Source of the DNA: Gilvibacter sp.
GTDB taxonomy: Bacteria > Bacteroidota > Bacteroidia > Flavobacteriales > Flavobacteriaceae
Assembly (NCBI RefSeq): GCF_013214815.1
Contig: NZ_JABSPU010000009.1
Span: forward strand, 1-64,000
Reading direction: 5' to 3'
Length of the DNA: 64,000 nt
In this document: positions 1 through 9,643 of the stretch, piece by piece
Layout: each line of letters starts with the position of its first letter
Position numbering within the stretch: the first letter of the stretch is position 1
The notes under the pieces: model-generated
The model's input: the letters and a program-made list of their open reading frames with translations, nothing else
Database searches by the model: none
What the model was told of the DNA's origin: nothing
Program-made: the position numbers and the translations under genes

Positions 1-164
1 CCCTCTTTCTTCTTAGCGGCAACTGCAAAAGCACCGCCAAATGCTCCTCCAATAGCGATTCCTAGAGATAACCAGAGTCCAATATTACCTGTGATTGCAC
101 CTATGGTGGTTCTAAAACAAACTCCTAATGCAACACCCATGGACAGTGCTTCTTCTTTTTTCAT
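1..164 (-). CDS. Small glycine-rich membrane protein, 3' part cut off by window edge
   Basis: An ATG at 164 on the minus strand opens a frame that stays open to base 1, giving 54 codons. The peptide starts MKKEEALSMGVALGVCF and continues with a Gly/Ala-rich hydrophobic stretch (about residues 28-50) ending in a Lys-rich run. This looks like a glycine-zipper type transmembrane segment. No family can be assigned from this fragment, and the C-terminus lies outside the window. It is on the same strand as the serine hydrolase that follows but upstream of nothing visible. Confidence 0.5.
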   Translation of the reverse strand, partial: MKKEEALSMGVALGVCFRTTIGAITGNIGLWLSLGIAIGGAFGGAFAVAAKKKE

Positions 165-201
165 TTCATACGTTTTGCTTGTTGGACGCAGAAAGGATCA
201 A

Positions 202-1290
202 TTAGTTACGTGCGCCAAAGGTAGGGATCAATATATCGCGGATCACAAATAGGGGCAGTTGTGCTTTGGGTGAATTGTACGCTCCGCCAGTAAACACGAA
301 AACTGCATCGATCTCCGGGAACACCACAATGTATTGTCCGCCGTTTCCACTCGCCGCGAATCCGGGAATTGCTTTTCCTTCATAGGGAAAGGCGTTCATC
401 CACCACAAAAACCCATAGCCGCTCTCATCAATAAACGTGTGCTGATTCGTGGACTGCGCAATCCAAGCTTCAGAAACCAACAGCTGGCCGTTCCAATTTC
501 CGTTTTGTAACACCAATTGCCCGATCTTAGCCATATCTCTAGGGGTCATATAAAGTCGCTTTGCAGCAGAGATCACCTCTTTTTTAGAGGTATGGTCCCA
601 GCGGTAGTTGCTAATCCCTAAAGGGTCTAACAAATACTTTTTAGCAAAGCCGTCTAGAGACATCCCAGAAGCGCGTTCCAGTACTTCCATAAGCATTACT
701 GTTCCAATGGAGCAATAGCTACTCACGGCGCCTGGTTCGTTGATTATAGAGAGGTCCAATGCGTATTGCAGCCAGTCTTTTTTGCGGTAAATACGATCTT
801 CTTGTCCTGCGGAGCCTTTGTCGCGATCGTTGCAGTCCCAGCCAGGAGACATGGTCAAAAGGTGCCTTATGGTGATTTTTTCTTTGCGATAATCCAGATT
901 CTTTTTAGCCTCTAGCGGGCGGAGGTATTTTTGAATGGGATCATCTATACTGCCGATAAATCCTTGATCAATTGCAATACCAATAAGTAAAGAACGGATG
1001 CTTTTTGAGGCCGATCGCAAATCGTGTTGATCATCTCGTTGCTGATCGTCAAAGTATTCTTCCAATAAGAGTTCGCCACCTTGCACTGCAAGAATGCTGT
1101 GCAGTTCGTGCTCCGCTTCTGGTAACTGCGCAAAAAGCTGATACAATTTGGTGGTGTCTAAGCCTTGTGTGCGCAGATCTGCCGTTTGCCAGCCGTCATT
1201 GAGTTGTTCGGGTTGGTTGTACTTGTAACTGTTTTGCGCAATGGCGCTAAAAGTTAGCAAACTGGTAAAAAGAAAAAGATGTAAACGCAT
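202..1290 (-). CDS. Beta-lactamase-fold serine hydrolase (class C / PF00144), exported
   Basis: This 362-residue protein belongs to the serine beta-lactamase / D-Ala-D-Ala carboxypeptidase / esterase superfamily. Residues 1-19 form a signal peptide ending in AIAQ, so it acts in the periplasm. The catalytic SxxK motif is S93-A-S-K96, and Y192-C-S194 fits the second motif (YxN/S). A late Gly-rich GNGGQ segment takes the place of the third (HxG/KTG) motif. The real substrate cannot be told from sequence; many such proteins are esterases or peptidases rather than beta-lactamases. Its start lies 3 bases past the murF stop on the same strand, so it is probably co-transcribed with murF and may act on peptidoglycan (inference). 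Confidence 0.85.
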   Translation of the reverse strand: MRLHLFLFTSLLTFSAIAQNSYKYNQPEQLNDGWQTADLRTQGLDTTKLYQLFAQLPEAEHELHSILAVQGGELLLEEYFDDQQRDDQHDLRSASKSIRSLLIGIAIDQGFIGSIDDPIQKYLRPLEAKKNLDYRKEKITIRHLLTMSPGWDCNDRDKGSAGQEDRIYRKKDWLQYALDLSIINEPGAVSSYCSIGTVMLMEVLERASGMSLDGFAKKYLLDPLGISNYRWDHTSKKEVISAAKRLYMTPRDMAKIGQLVLQNGNWNGQLLVSEAWIAQSTNQHTFIDESGYGFLWWMNAFPYEGKAIPGFAASGNGGQYIVVFPEIDAVFVFTGGAYNSPKAQLPLFVIRDILIPTFGARN

Positions 1291-1293
1291 GGT

Positions 1294-2577
1294 TTACAAG
1301 ATATCCAAAATACGTTCCAAAGCCATGCCTCGGGAGCCTTTTATAAGAAGTAGGTGACCTTCCACATCTTTTTGCTGCAATGCGACAACCAGATCTTCAT
1401 ACTCACTGCATTTGATCTGCCCGTCATGGGCATTTACAGCGTAAAAGTTTGCGCCTACCAAAAAGACACGGTCAAAGTTGAGTGAATCTGCAAGATCGGC
1501 GATTGCTTGATGTTCTGAAGCGGCTGTTTCGCCCAACTCAAACATATCACCCAGAATGACTGTTTTAGCAGCTTCACTGTCTAAGTCCTTAAAACTCGTT
1601 AAAGTGGCTTCCATGCTGCTTGGATTGGCATTATAGGCGTCTAAAAGGATCTTGTTTCTCGGTTTGCTGATCCATTGGGAACGGTTGTTCTCCGGATTGT
1701 AGCTTTCCACACCTTTTTTGATCTGCTCCTCACTCAATCCAAAGTGCAATCCTATTCCAATGGCCGCTCGGATGTTCTTAGCGTTGTGCTCACCGATCAA
1801 ATGGCTTTGTATTTCTGTATTATTGAGTTTAAAGATCACGCGAGGATTTGTGCCTAAGAGCTCCAAACTATTGCCCTCCATCTCTGGCCCAATGAGCAAC
1901 CGTTTCATTTCTTGGGTCAACTCCATCTGCTTGGCGTCGTCCTGGTTTACAAAGACCATTTTGTCACGGGCTGCGATGTTTCGGTATAATTCTGACTTGC
2001 CTTTGATCACGCCTTCAATTCCACCAAAGCCTTCTAAGTGTGCTTTCCCAAAGTTGGTAATAAAGCCATAATCCGGTTCTGCAATAGCGGATAGTTCCGC
2101 AATCTCTCCTTGGTGATTGGCACCCATTTCTACGATCCCAAAGTCATTTTCTGATGTAAAGCTGAGCAAGGTAAGCGGTACTCCGATGTGATTGTTGTAA
2201 TTCCCCCGAGTTGCTTTTAGATTGAATTTTTGAGACAAGACCGCAGCGATGAGTTCTTTGGTGGTGGTCTTTCCGTTGCTTCCCGTTAAAGAAAGTATAG
2301 GTAGGCCTAGTTGTCTGCGATGATAAGTTGCAAGCTCTTGAAGCGCTTTTAGGCAATCGTCTACTAAAAAGTAAGTGCCTTCCACAGGATGCTCGTATTC
2401 GGCTTGGTCAATGACCACAGCCAAAGCGCCATCGTGTAATGCTGGTGCCGCAAACTTATTGCCGTTAAAGTTAGGCCCACTGAGGGCAAAGAAGATCTGA
2501 TTGGGTTCTAATTTCCGGGTGTCAGTACAAACGCCATCACTTTTTAGAAAGGCCTGATAAAGTTGCTCTAGATTCAT
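1294..2577 (-). CDS. murF: UDP-N-acetylmuramoyl-tripeptide--D-alanyl-D-alanine ligase MurF
   Basis: MurF catalyses the last cytoplasmic ligation of peptidoglycan precursor synthesis, adding D-Ala-D-Ala to the UDP-MurNAc-tripeptide with ATP. The protein has the three-domain Mur ligase layout: an N-terminal uridine-binding part, the ATP-binding P-loop TGSNGKTTTKE near residues 99-109, and a C-terminal part including a typical DAYNANPSSM segment. Its 427 residues are a normal MurF length. A GTG lies one codon upstream at 2580, but the ATG at 2577 is the likelier start. It is followed on the same strand, after 3 bases, by the serine hydrolase. Confidence 0.95.
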   Translation of the reverse strand: MNLEQLYQAFLKSDGVCTDTRKLEPNQIFFALSGPNFNGNKFAAPALHDGALAVVIDQAEYEHPVEGTYFLVDDCLKALQELATYHRRQLGLPILSLTGSNGKTTTKELIAAVLSQKFNLKATRGNYNNHIGVPLTLLSFTSENDFGIVEMGANHQGEIAELSAIAEPDYGFITNFGKAHLEGFGGIEGVIKGKSELYRNIAARDKMVFVNQDDAKQMELTQEMKRLLIGPEMEGNSLELLGTNPRVIFKLNNTEIQSHLIGEHNAKNIRAAIGIGLHFGLSEEQIKKGVESYNPENNRSQWISKPRNKILLDAYNANPSSMEATLTSFKDLDSEAAKTVILGDMFELGETAASEHQAIADLADSLNFDRVFLVGANFYAVNAHDGQIKCSEYEDLVVALQQKDVEGHLLLIKGSRGMALERILDIL

Positions 2578-2610
2578 CACTCACAAAAATAAGGGAAGCG
2601 GCGGTCAAAA

Positions 2611-2642
2611 AAAAAGCCCTGCATGAATCATACAGGGCTTTT
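2611..2642 (-). terminator. Rho-independent terminator after gldJ
   Basis: The inverted repeat AAGCCCTG ... CAGGGCTT with an 11-base loop is flanked by an A-run on one side and a T-run on the other. On the minus strand the stem is followed by eight or more Ts, so it should end the gldJ transcript before murF. Confidence 0.8.
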
Positions 2643-2658
2643 TTAATATTTCCATTTC

Positions 2659-4326
2659 CTAATTTCTAGGACGCTTTCTGTCTTTAGATTTTGATCCTAC
2701 GCGAGACATCGCACAACGGAAACCGATATAATCAGTTGCCATGTCCTGAGGGAAGAAGCGGCGTTGTGCCGGATCCAACCAGTAGTCACGATCTCTCCAT
2801 GAACCACCCTTGTAAACACGAACCTCATTGTTGATAAGTGAAGTACGCTTGTTAGACTCGTCGTATTGACGGTCCATATTACCAGTGGAGTCATCTGTTC
2901 CAACCAAGTGCTTCGGCGAGTTGTACATACGCTTTTCATCGTCGTACTCAGCATCGTCGTTAAACGATTCGAAGTAACGCGTTGAACGTCTGTCACCATC
3001 GCGGTAATCACGGTTGTCACTCTGATCAAAGTTTGTTCTTAGGTAAGTCTCGTCTTCATCAACTGGAACCTGAAGAATCTCTCCTGGTAGGTTACGAGCA
3101 ACGATCTTACCGTTGTTTAGGGTATCCCAAACAATAGAATCTGCAGTTACGATCTTCACTTTACCGTCTTCACCAATGTAGTTCTTGGTGTAAACATTAC
3201 CACGGTAGTAGTTGAAGTCGTTGAATTCGTCATCTACAATCGGACGGTAGATATCAGCAACCCATTCGGCTACGTTACCGGCCATGTCGTAAAGACCATA
3301 ATCGTTAGGCTGGTAAGACTTCACCTCAGCAGTGATGTCTGCACCATCATCACTCCATCCAGCAATTCCACCGTAATCACCATCTCCTTGCTTAAAGTTG
3401 GCCAATTGATCACCGCGGCTTCTGCGATTTCCAGAGCGTGTGTATTGTCCGTCCCATGGGTATTTCTTACGACCACGGTAAACGTTGTATGAACGCAATC
3501 CAACCAAACCTAAGGCGGCGTATTCCCATTCCGCTTCAGTAGGCAAGCGGTAAGCTGGCAATAGCAATCCGTCTTTACGCTGAACGTAAAGGTTGGTACT
3601 GTCTGTATTTCTTTTAAGCAATGAAGCAGAACGCTTTCCACCACGTGTGATTGAATCGTTACCTCCGTAGGCTTGAGATGGCGCATTCAAATAGGTTTGG
3701 GTGCTGAAAGCCTGTCCTTCTGTAATGTTAGTCTTAGCACCACGGGCAGTAAAGCCTTCTTGCTCTAAGATCAATTCATTAACACGGTCAGTTCTCCAGT
3801 TGCTGAATTCGGTAGCTTGAACCCAACTAACACCAACTACTGGATAATCTGCGTAAGCAGGGTGTCTCAGGTAGTTGTTGGTCATAACTTCGTTAAAACC
3901 AAGTCGGTTTCTCCAAACAAGTGTGTCTGGAAGTGCTCCGTCATAAATTTTCTTGTAATTGTCGTTTTCCGGTGGGAATACGCTCTTGATCCAATCTAAG
4001 TACTCGAGGTACATTAGGTTGGTCACCTCAGTTTCGTCCATGTAGAAAGACTGAACGTGTTGCTGATTTGGTGAGTTGTTCCAATCGTGCATCGGATCGT
4101 CTTGAACACGTCCCATGGTGAAAGTACCTCCTTCAATAAAAACTAGACCAGGACCGGTCTCTTGTTCTTTGGCTTGGGGATTGTACTGAAAGCCACCTTC
4201 TTTGGAATTCATCTTCCAACCTGTAGCGCGCGAACTACTTTTGTAGTCGCGGGATTTACTACAGCTAAAGATGATCGTGCTCAGGAATACAACAGCTAAT
4301 AGCTTAAGTATTGTTGGTCGTTTCAT
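2659..4326 (-). CDS. gldJ: Gliding motility lipoprotein GldJ
   Basis: GldJ is an outer-membrane-associated lipoprotein needed for gliding and for stability of the T9SS motor proteins in Flavobacterium. The 555-residue product begins with a lipoprotein signal whose lipobox cysteine is C22 (IIFSC). It carries the formylglycine-generating-enzyme/sulfatase-modifying fold typical of GldJ (EGGTFTMG, TEAEWEYAA and a C-terminal GFRCAMSR). Its length is close to that of F. johnsoniae GldJ. It is divergent from porU and porV, the arrangement known for gldJ in Flavobacterium. The tail is rich in Asp, Arg and Tyr. Confidence 0.93.
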   Translation of the reverse strand: MKRPTILKLLAVVFLSTIIFSCSKSRDYKSSSRATGWKMNSKEGGFQYNPQAKEQETGPGLVFIEGGTFTMGRVQDDPMHDWNNSPNQQHVQSFYMDETEVTNLMYLEYLDWIKSVFPPENDNYKKIYDGALPDTLVWRNRLGFNEVMTNNYLRHPAYADYPVVGVSWVQATEFSNWRTDRVNELILEQEGFTARGAKTNITEGQAFSTQTYLNAPSQAYGGNDSITRGGKRSASLLKRNTDSTNLYVQRKDGLLLPAYRLPTEAEWEYAALGLVGLRSYNVYRGRKKYPWDGQYTRSGNRRSRGDQLANFKQGDGDYGGIAGWSDDGADITAEVKSYQPNDYGLYDMAGNVAEWVADIYRPIVDDEFNDFNYYRGNVYTKNYIGEDGKVKIVTADSIVWDTLNNGKIVARNLPGEILQVPVDEDETYLRTNFDQSDNRDYRDGDRRSTRYFESFNDDAEYDDEKRMYNSPKHLVGTDDSTGNMDRQYDESNKRTSLINNEVRVYKGGSWRDRDYWLDPAQRRFFPQDMATDYIGFRCAMSRVGSKSKDRKRPRN

Positions 4327-4484
4327 GTTTTAGTTCTGTTAAGAAATGGGTTCGCAATATAGTAAATAACGTTATATCTTCAACATTATTTCTTTATTGA
4401 TACTCGCAATGGCCCGTAGGCCATAGGATAACGCAGTATTTGCAACTTTAGTATACTATCTTAAAAAAAAATACATCGAAGCCT

Positions 4485-4492
4485 TATTTTTG
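4485..4492 (+). promoter_or_regulatory. Possible -7 element for porU
   Basis: TATTTTTG matches the Bacteroidota -7 consensus TAnnTTTG and lies 38 bases before the porU ATG. No clear -33 TTTG sits at the usual spacing, so this is a partial match only. Confidence 0.4.
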
Positions 4493-4529
4493 TAAATACT
4501 AATACGTCATTTACGACGTTTTGAATGTG

Positions 4530-7500
4530 ATGACCAAAAAAATTGCTTTTCTATTTCTGCTATTGCCCTTTTTAGGTATTGCGCAGCAAAATGCTGTAGT
4601 GCTGCCTTGGCAATCGCAAAATCAATTCAGTCCAGAAGCCACCGAGATACCTTTACGCAATGTTGACCAATTGGCCGGTGCTCAGGGTTATGTGTATTAC
4701 AAGCAATGGGAAGATGGTCAAATAGTGAATCCGAATTCTCTGCAGATCTCCAATTTGAGATTCATACCGCTGACGGCTGCAGAACAGGAAGGTTTGGTTG
4801 CCGATTTGGTTCCAAACACAGTCTCTGCGACTATAGAGACGGCTCGCGCTCGGGACAAACAATACTCAGTTATTGGTATTACACCCATAGTCAAGCGGTC
4901 TGGACGTTATGAAAAGTTGATCTCCTTTACTGCAGATTACAGTTATCAAGCAACGGCTGGAGTCAAGAGCACTTCATTGCCCATAACCAACTCCGTATTG
5001 GCGACCGGAACTTGGTATAAATTTCAAATTGACCAAACTGGGGTCTATCGTATCTCAAGAAGTTTCTTGGCTTCTTTGGGGATGAATTTGGATGGAATCG
5101 ACCCTAACACCATAAAAATATACGGGCACGGCGGGAAACCGCTTCCGCGACGAAACAATCAAAACGACGCATTTGATCTTCCCGAGGTGGCTATTCAAGT
5201 TGTAGGAGGAGATGATGGAAGTTTTGATTCAGGCGATGAGATCCTGTTCTACGGAGTTGGGACACGCGGATATATAGAAGATTTAGACACCAACATCAAC
5301 CCATACAGCGATGAAGCTTATTATTACGTCACTGCGGGAGGAACACCAGGGCGTCGAATCGCTACCCTAACCGAACCTGATGGAGCACCCACAGTGGTGA
5401 TCACACAATTTGACGATTATCAATTCTTTGAAGAGGATGACTTTAGTATCGTCAACGTTGGCCGCCGATGGTTTGGTAACCCTTTTGAAATTGAAAGCGA
5501 ACAAACCTTTGAGTTTACCTTTCCAAATATCGTAGGGGGAACAGACATGGCCATGACCGTCAAAACAGCCGCGGCATCAGAATCGGTAACTACCATGGAT
5601 GTTTCGGTGAACGGTTCGCCTCAAGATGTTTTGAGCTTTGTTGCCATTGGAGAAGTTGCCCTAGCATCAGGTGATAATTATATAGGAGTTGTTCCGGCTA
5701 GCGGAGAAGAAGTAACGGTAACCCTTACCTACAACAACGCGGGGAATCCGGCCAGTTTTGCATTTCTTGATTATATAGGTATTACTGCTAGAAGACAGTT
5801 AACCGGTGTTGATGGGCAATTCCCCTTCCAGTACAATGACGCTGCTGGCATGACTGGAATTGGACAATACAGCCTCAGCAATGCCAATGATTATACCCAG
5901 ATCTGGGACGTAACGGATCCTCGGAATCCATTGGCTAAAGCAACCCAAGGGGAAGCCACCGTAGATTTGAAGGCGAATTTGGGGCAATTGAGACAGTATG
6001 TCGCGGTGACACCAAGTGACTATTTCTCCCCGATTCGAGCTGCAGAGACCTTTGTGGCCAATCAAAATCTGAAAGGGACTTTGATGCGAGATGCCAATGG
6101 AGATTTTCAAGACATAGATTATCTGATCGTTGCGCCGCCATTTATGATGCAGCCTGCGCTGAGACTCGCTGCGCACCGTGCGGACCGTGATGGCTTACGC
6201 GTAAAAGTAGTTTCCACGGACCGTATTTATGAGGAATTCAGTTCCGGGGCACAAGACATTGGTGCCATAAGAAACCTGGTTAAATACGTTTACGACAATG
6301 CTTCTAGTTCCGCCAATCGCATTAAGTATCTCTGCTTGTTTGGAGATGCCTCAGTAGATTACAAGGACCGCCTGTCGAATAACAATAATATTGTTCCAAC
6401 CTATCATACCTTTAATAGTTTTAATACGCTCGCAGGGTATATGTCTGACGATTTTTACGGCATGATGGACCCAACAGAGGGGCGTATGGAATCAACCAAC
6501 CTATTGGATATTGCTGTTGGGCGTATCGTTGCAGACGATGTGGCACTGGCCAATACCATGGTGGATAAGTTGATTCGTTATGACAACAAACCGGCATTCG
6601 GAAACTGGAGGAATAATTTTGTTTTGGTTTCTGATGATGTGGATGAAGCCTTTGAGTACAACACCTTAGAGGTGAGTTTGGATAATTTGGGAGACGATAT
6701 CGCCTCCAACAAACCCTTTATTAACGTAAAGAAGATCCACACCGATGCCTTTTTGCAGGAAACTTCTGCTGGGGGTAACCGTTATCCGGATGTGAATGAA
6801 GCCATTGTGAATTCTATTGATGTGGGAACTTTGGTTTTGACCTATTTGGGACACGGTGGGGAAGACGGATTGGCCAAGGAATTTATATTCACTAAGGACG
6901 ATGCAGAAGGCTTGCAAAACACCAATAGATACCCGCTCATTGTCACGGTAACTTGTGAATTCTCACGATTTGACAATCCGCTCAGGCCAACGGCTGGGGA
7001 ATTTACCTATTGGAATGAGAACGGTGGTGCTGTAGCCTTGATCACAACAACACGGACCATTAGTGTTGGTTTGGGAGTAGATTTCAATAATATCTTGGCG
7101 CCACTTCTTTTTGCTTTTGGATCTGATAATTTTGACGCACCTTCAGAATCACTCAGAAAGGCCAAGAACCTTATTATATCTGATGAACGTAGACGTGTAG
7201 TATTCTATGTTGGAGATCCAGCCATGCAACTGGCTTTCCCAAAGCAACAAATTCGTCTCAATACCGTAAATGGAATTCCAATCACTACGGCCACAGATAC
7301 CTTAAAGGCTTTGAGTCGTGTTAAACTCGGAGGAGAAGTACTGTCCCCTACAGGAGCGCCGCTGCCAGATTATAATGGAGTGGCACAGATCAAAGTATTT
7401 GACAAGAACGTTCAGCGACAGACTTTAGGTAATGACGGAGTGACTGCGACAGACGGGACACTTTTGATTTTGGACTATCAGACTTTAGGATCGGGACTGT

Positions 7501-8345
7501 TCAATGGACAGGCCACGGTTACCAATGGACAGTTTGAAATTGAGTTTGTCGTGCCGCGAGATATTGCGCAACCGGTTGGAAATGGGCGCGTGAGTTTTTA
7601 TGCGGAAAAAGACAACGCCTTTGAAGATCAAACCGGATTCAATGAAGATATTCGTGTGGGTGGGCTCGATGAGAATGCCCCAGATGACAACCTCGGACCA
7701 GAGATCCAACTTTTTATGAACGATGAGAGTTTTGTCAACGGAGGCATCACCAACGATTCTCCTATCCTTATTGCCAAGTTGATGGACGAACACGGGATCA
7801 ATACCGCCAGTGGTATTGGTCACGATATGCTTGCCATCTTGGATGGTGATGAGGCCAATCCAATTATTTTAAACGATTATTATCTGGCCGGCGTTGATGA
7901 TTTCACAGAAGGAACAGCCAATTATCGTTTGAGAAATTTAGAAGAAGGACCGCATACGCTCACACTAAAAGCGTGGGATACTTACAATAATTCCAGTACT
8001 GCAGACATTCAGTTTGTAGTGGCGGGAGATGATGAACTCCGCTTGGAGCGGGTGCTCAATTACCCGAACCCTTTTGTGAACTACACTGAATTTTGGTTCA
8101 ATCACAACAGGCCTTTTGAGCCATTAGAGGTTCAAGTTCAGGTCTTTACCGTGAGCGGAAAAGTGGTTTGGACTAAGAATCAAGTGGTCACTACTGATGG
8201 GTTCCTATCGCGCGATATCGTGTGGGACGGACGCGATGATTTTGGAGATCGCATCGGAAAGGGAGTCTACGTATATAAGCTAACGGTAAAATCAACTTTG
8301 ACGAATCAGCAAGTAGAAAAATTCGAAAAACTGGTCGTCTTATAA
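4530..8345 (+). CDS. porU: Type IX secretion system sortase PorU
   Basis: PorU is the cell-surface sortase of the T9SS. It cleaves C-terminal sorting domains from cargo and attaches the cargo to the surface. The 1271-residue protein has a signal peptide (MTKKIAFLFLLLPFLGIAQ), an N-terminal beta-rich region, and a gingipain-like C25 cysteine peptidase domain. The catalytic pair is visible as H775 in YLGHGGEDG and C809 in VTCEFSRF. The C-terminus (NYPNPF ... GKGVYVYKL) is itself a CTD-like Ig domain, as is usual for PorU. A TTG at 4521 is in frame, but the ATG at 4530 gives a better signal peptide. porV follows, as in other flavobacteria. Confidence 0.95.
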   Translation: MTKKIAFLFLLLPFLGIAQQNAVVLPWQSQNQFSPEATEIPLRNVDQLAGAQGYVYYKQWEDGQIVNPNSLQISNLRFIPLTAAEQEGLVADLVPNTVSATIETARARDKQYSVIGITPIVKRSGRYEKLISFTADYSYQATAGVKSTSLPITNSVLATGTWYKFQIDQTGVYRISRSFLASLGMNLDGIDPNTIKIYGHGGKPLPRRNNQNDAFDLPEVAIQVVGGDDGSFDSGDEILFYGVGTRGYIEDLDTNINPYSDEAYYYVTAGGTPGRRIATLTEPDGAPTVVITQFDDYQFFEEDDFSIVNVGRRWFGNPFEIESEQTFEFTFPNIVGGTDMAMTVKTAAASESVTTMDVSVNGSPQDVLSFVAIGEVALASGDNYIGVVPASGEEVTVTLTYNNAGNPASFAFLDYIGITARRQLTGVDGQFPFQYNDAAGMTGIGQYSLSNANDYTQIWDVTDPRNPLAKATQGEATVDLKANLGQLRQYVAVTPSDYFSPIRAAETFVANQNLKGTLMRDANGDFQDIDYLIVAPPFMMQPALRLAAHRADRDGLRVKVVSTDRIYEEFSSGAQDIGAIRNLVKYVYDNASSSANRIKYLCLFGDASVDYKDRLSNNNNIVPTYHTFNSFNTLAGYMSDDFYGMMDPTEGRMESTNLLDIAVGRIVADDVALANTMVDKLIRYDNKPAFGNWRNNFVLVSDDVDEAFEYNTLEVSLDNLGDDIASNKPFINVKKIHTDAFLQETSAGGNRYPDVNEAIVNSIDVGTLVLTYLGHGGEDGLAKEFIFTKDDAEGLQNTNRYPLIVTVTCEFSRFDNPLRPTAGEFTYWNENGGAVALITTTRTISVGLGVDFNNILAPLLFAFGSDNFDAPSESLRKAKNLIISDERRRVVFYVGDPAMQLAFPKQQIRLNTVNGIPITTATDTLKALSRVKLGGEVLSPTGAPLPDYNGVAQIKVFDKNVQRQTLGNDGVTATDGTLLILDYQTLGSGLFNGQATVTNGQFEIEFVVPRDIAQPVGNGRVSFYAEKDNAFEDQTGFNEDIRVGGLDENAPDDNLGPEIQLFMNDESFVNGGITNDSPILIAKLMDEHGINTASGIGHDMLAILDGDEANPIILNDYYLAGVDDFTEGTANYRLRNLEEGPHTLTLKAWDTYNNSSTADIQFVVAGDDELRLERVLNYPNPFVNYTEFWFNHNRPFEPLEVQVQVFTVSGKVVWTKNQVVTTDGFLSRDIVWDGRDDFGDRIGKGVYVYKLTVKSTLTNQQVEKFEKLVVL

Positions 8346-8423
8346 AACGGAACAATGAAGTCCTTGAAAAAGTTCAAATGACTTCGAAAAATAAATTTAT
8401 ATTTGCTCAAACGACGAAATCTC

Positions 8424-9575
8424 ATGAAGAAAATATGTATAGCCCTAGTGATGTTAATGATCGCAGGGAAATCAATGGCCCAGGAAACGGCAGAACAACG
8501 AGTGATCACCACAGGTGTTCCTTTTTTATTAATTGCTGCTGATGCTCGTGCCGCTGGTCTTGCCGATATGGGTGTGGCTACTGGAGCGGACGTTTTCTCA
8601 CAACAGTGGAATCCGGCCAAATATGCCTTTTCGCTTTCTAAGCAGGCGATTGGTGTGACCTATACACCTTATCTAAGTCAATTGGTAAACGATATCTTCT
8701 TGGGTAACGTGACCTATTACAACCGTATCAATGAAAACTCAGCCGTAGGTGCTTCTTTCCGTTACTTTAGTAATGGTGAGATCGAGCTTCGTGAAACGGC
8801 AGGACAAGAGCCATTGATCGTTCGTCCTAACGAATTTGCATTGGACCTGTCTTATTCCTTGCGTTTGAGTGAGCGATTCTCTATGGCAGTTGCCGGACGC
8901 TTCATCAACTCTAACCTGCGTTTTGATCAGGTAAATGACGCAAGTGCTGCAAGTACTTTCGCAGTAGATATTGCTGGTTACTATCAGAGTGAGGAAATTG
9001 CATACAACAGCTTTGACGGACGTTGGAGAGCTGGTTTCAATATCTCTAACATCGGTCCTAAGTTGAGCTACGGAGATGATGCACCTGACAACAACATTCC
9101 AACCAACCTTTCTATTGGTGGTGGATTTGATTTCATCTTAGATGAATACAACCGTATTCAGGTGATGGCAGAGATCGACAAGCTATTAGTGCCAACTCCT
9201 CGTGATTTCAACGGAGACGGTGTGATCGATCAGGAAGATGCGCAAGAATATGAAGACATCAGCTTCCTTTCTGGAATCTTTGAGTCATTCGGAGATGCTC
9301 CTGATGGATTCTCAGAAGAATTGAAAGAAATGCAGTGGGCTTTAGGTGCGGAATACTGGTACCAAGATGTATTTGCTTTTAGAGCCGGTTACTTCAATGA
9401 AAGTGAAGACAAAGGTTTCCGTAAGTTCTTCTCTTTAGGAGCAGGTTTCAAATACACTTCCTTGGCTTTTGATGTGTCTTACTTATTCTCAACTTCTCGT
9501 TCTGTTAGTCCTTTGGAAGGAACGCTTCGTTTTGGTTTGACCTTCAACTTTGGAGATACCTACGACGAATACTAG
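8424..9575 (+). CDS. porV: Type IX secretion system outer-membrane protein PorV (LptO)
   Basis: PorV is a FadL-like outer-membrane barrel that shuttles T9SS cargo from the translocon to the PorU sortase. The 383-residue product starts with a signal peptide ending in KSMAQ. The segment FLLIAADARAAGLADMG and the following QQWNPAKYAF are characteristic of the family, and the protein ends in an aromatic-rich beta strand pattern (LRFGLTFNFGDTY). The ATG at 8424 is chosen over an upstream in-frame TTG at 8403 because it gives a normal signal peptide. It is 78 bases downstream of porU and is followed by a strong terminator, so porU-porV form one unit. Confidence 0.94.
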   Translation: MKKICIALVMLMIAGKSMAQETAEQRVITTGVPFLLIAADARAAGLADMGVATGADVFSQQWNPAKYAFSLSKQAIGVTYTPYLSQLVNDIFLGNVTYYNRINENSAVGASFRYFSNGEIELRETAGQEPLIVRPNEFALDLSYSLRLSERFSMAVAGRFINSNLRFDQVNDASAASTFAVDIAGYYQSEEIAYNSFDGRWRAGFNISNIGPKLSYGDDAPDNNIPTNLSIGGGFDFILDEYNRIQVMAEIDKLLVPTPRDFNGDGVIDQEDAQEYEDISFLSGIFESFGDAPDGFSEELKEMQWALGAEYWYQDVFAFRAGYFNESEDKGFRKFFSLGAGFKYTSLAFDVSYLFSTSRSVSPLEGTLRFGLTFNFGDTYDEY

Positions 9576-9592
9576 AAAAACAAAAACATTTA

Positions 9593-9621
9593 AAAAGGCT
9601 ACCTTATGGGTAGCCTTTTTT
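9593..9621 (+). terminator. Rho-independent terminator after porV
   Basis: An 11-bp perfect stem (AAAAGGCTACC / GGTAGCCTTTT) with a 5-base loop ends in a T-run, 17 bases after the porV stop. Symmetric A and T flanks mean it could act on both strands. Confidence 0.88.
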
Positions 9622-9643
9622 GTCTCTAAACAATTCAGTCCGC

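Noticed and set aside
202-1290. Calling the serine hydrolase a true antibiotic-resistance beta-lactamase
   Set aside because: The motifs fit the wider PF00144 family, which includes many esterases and peptidases. Nothing in the sequence supports beta-lactam hydrolysis.
4327-4529. Small RNA gene in the gldJ-porU gap
   Set aside because: No stable stem with a T-run and no conserved element is visible; the gap appears to hold only divergent promoters.
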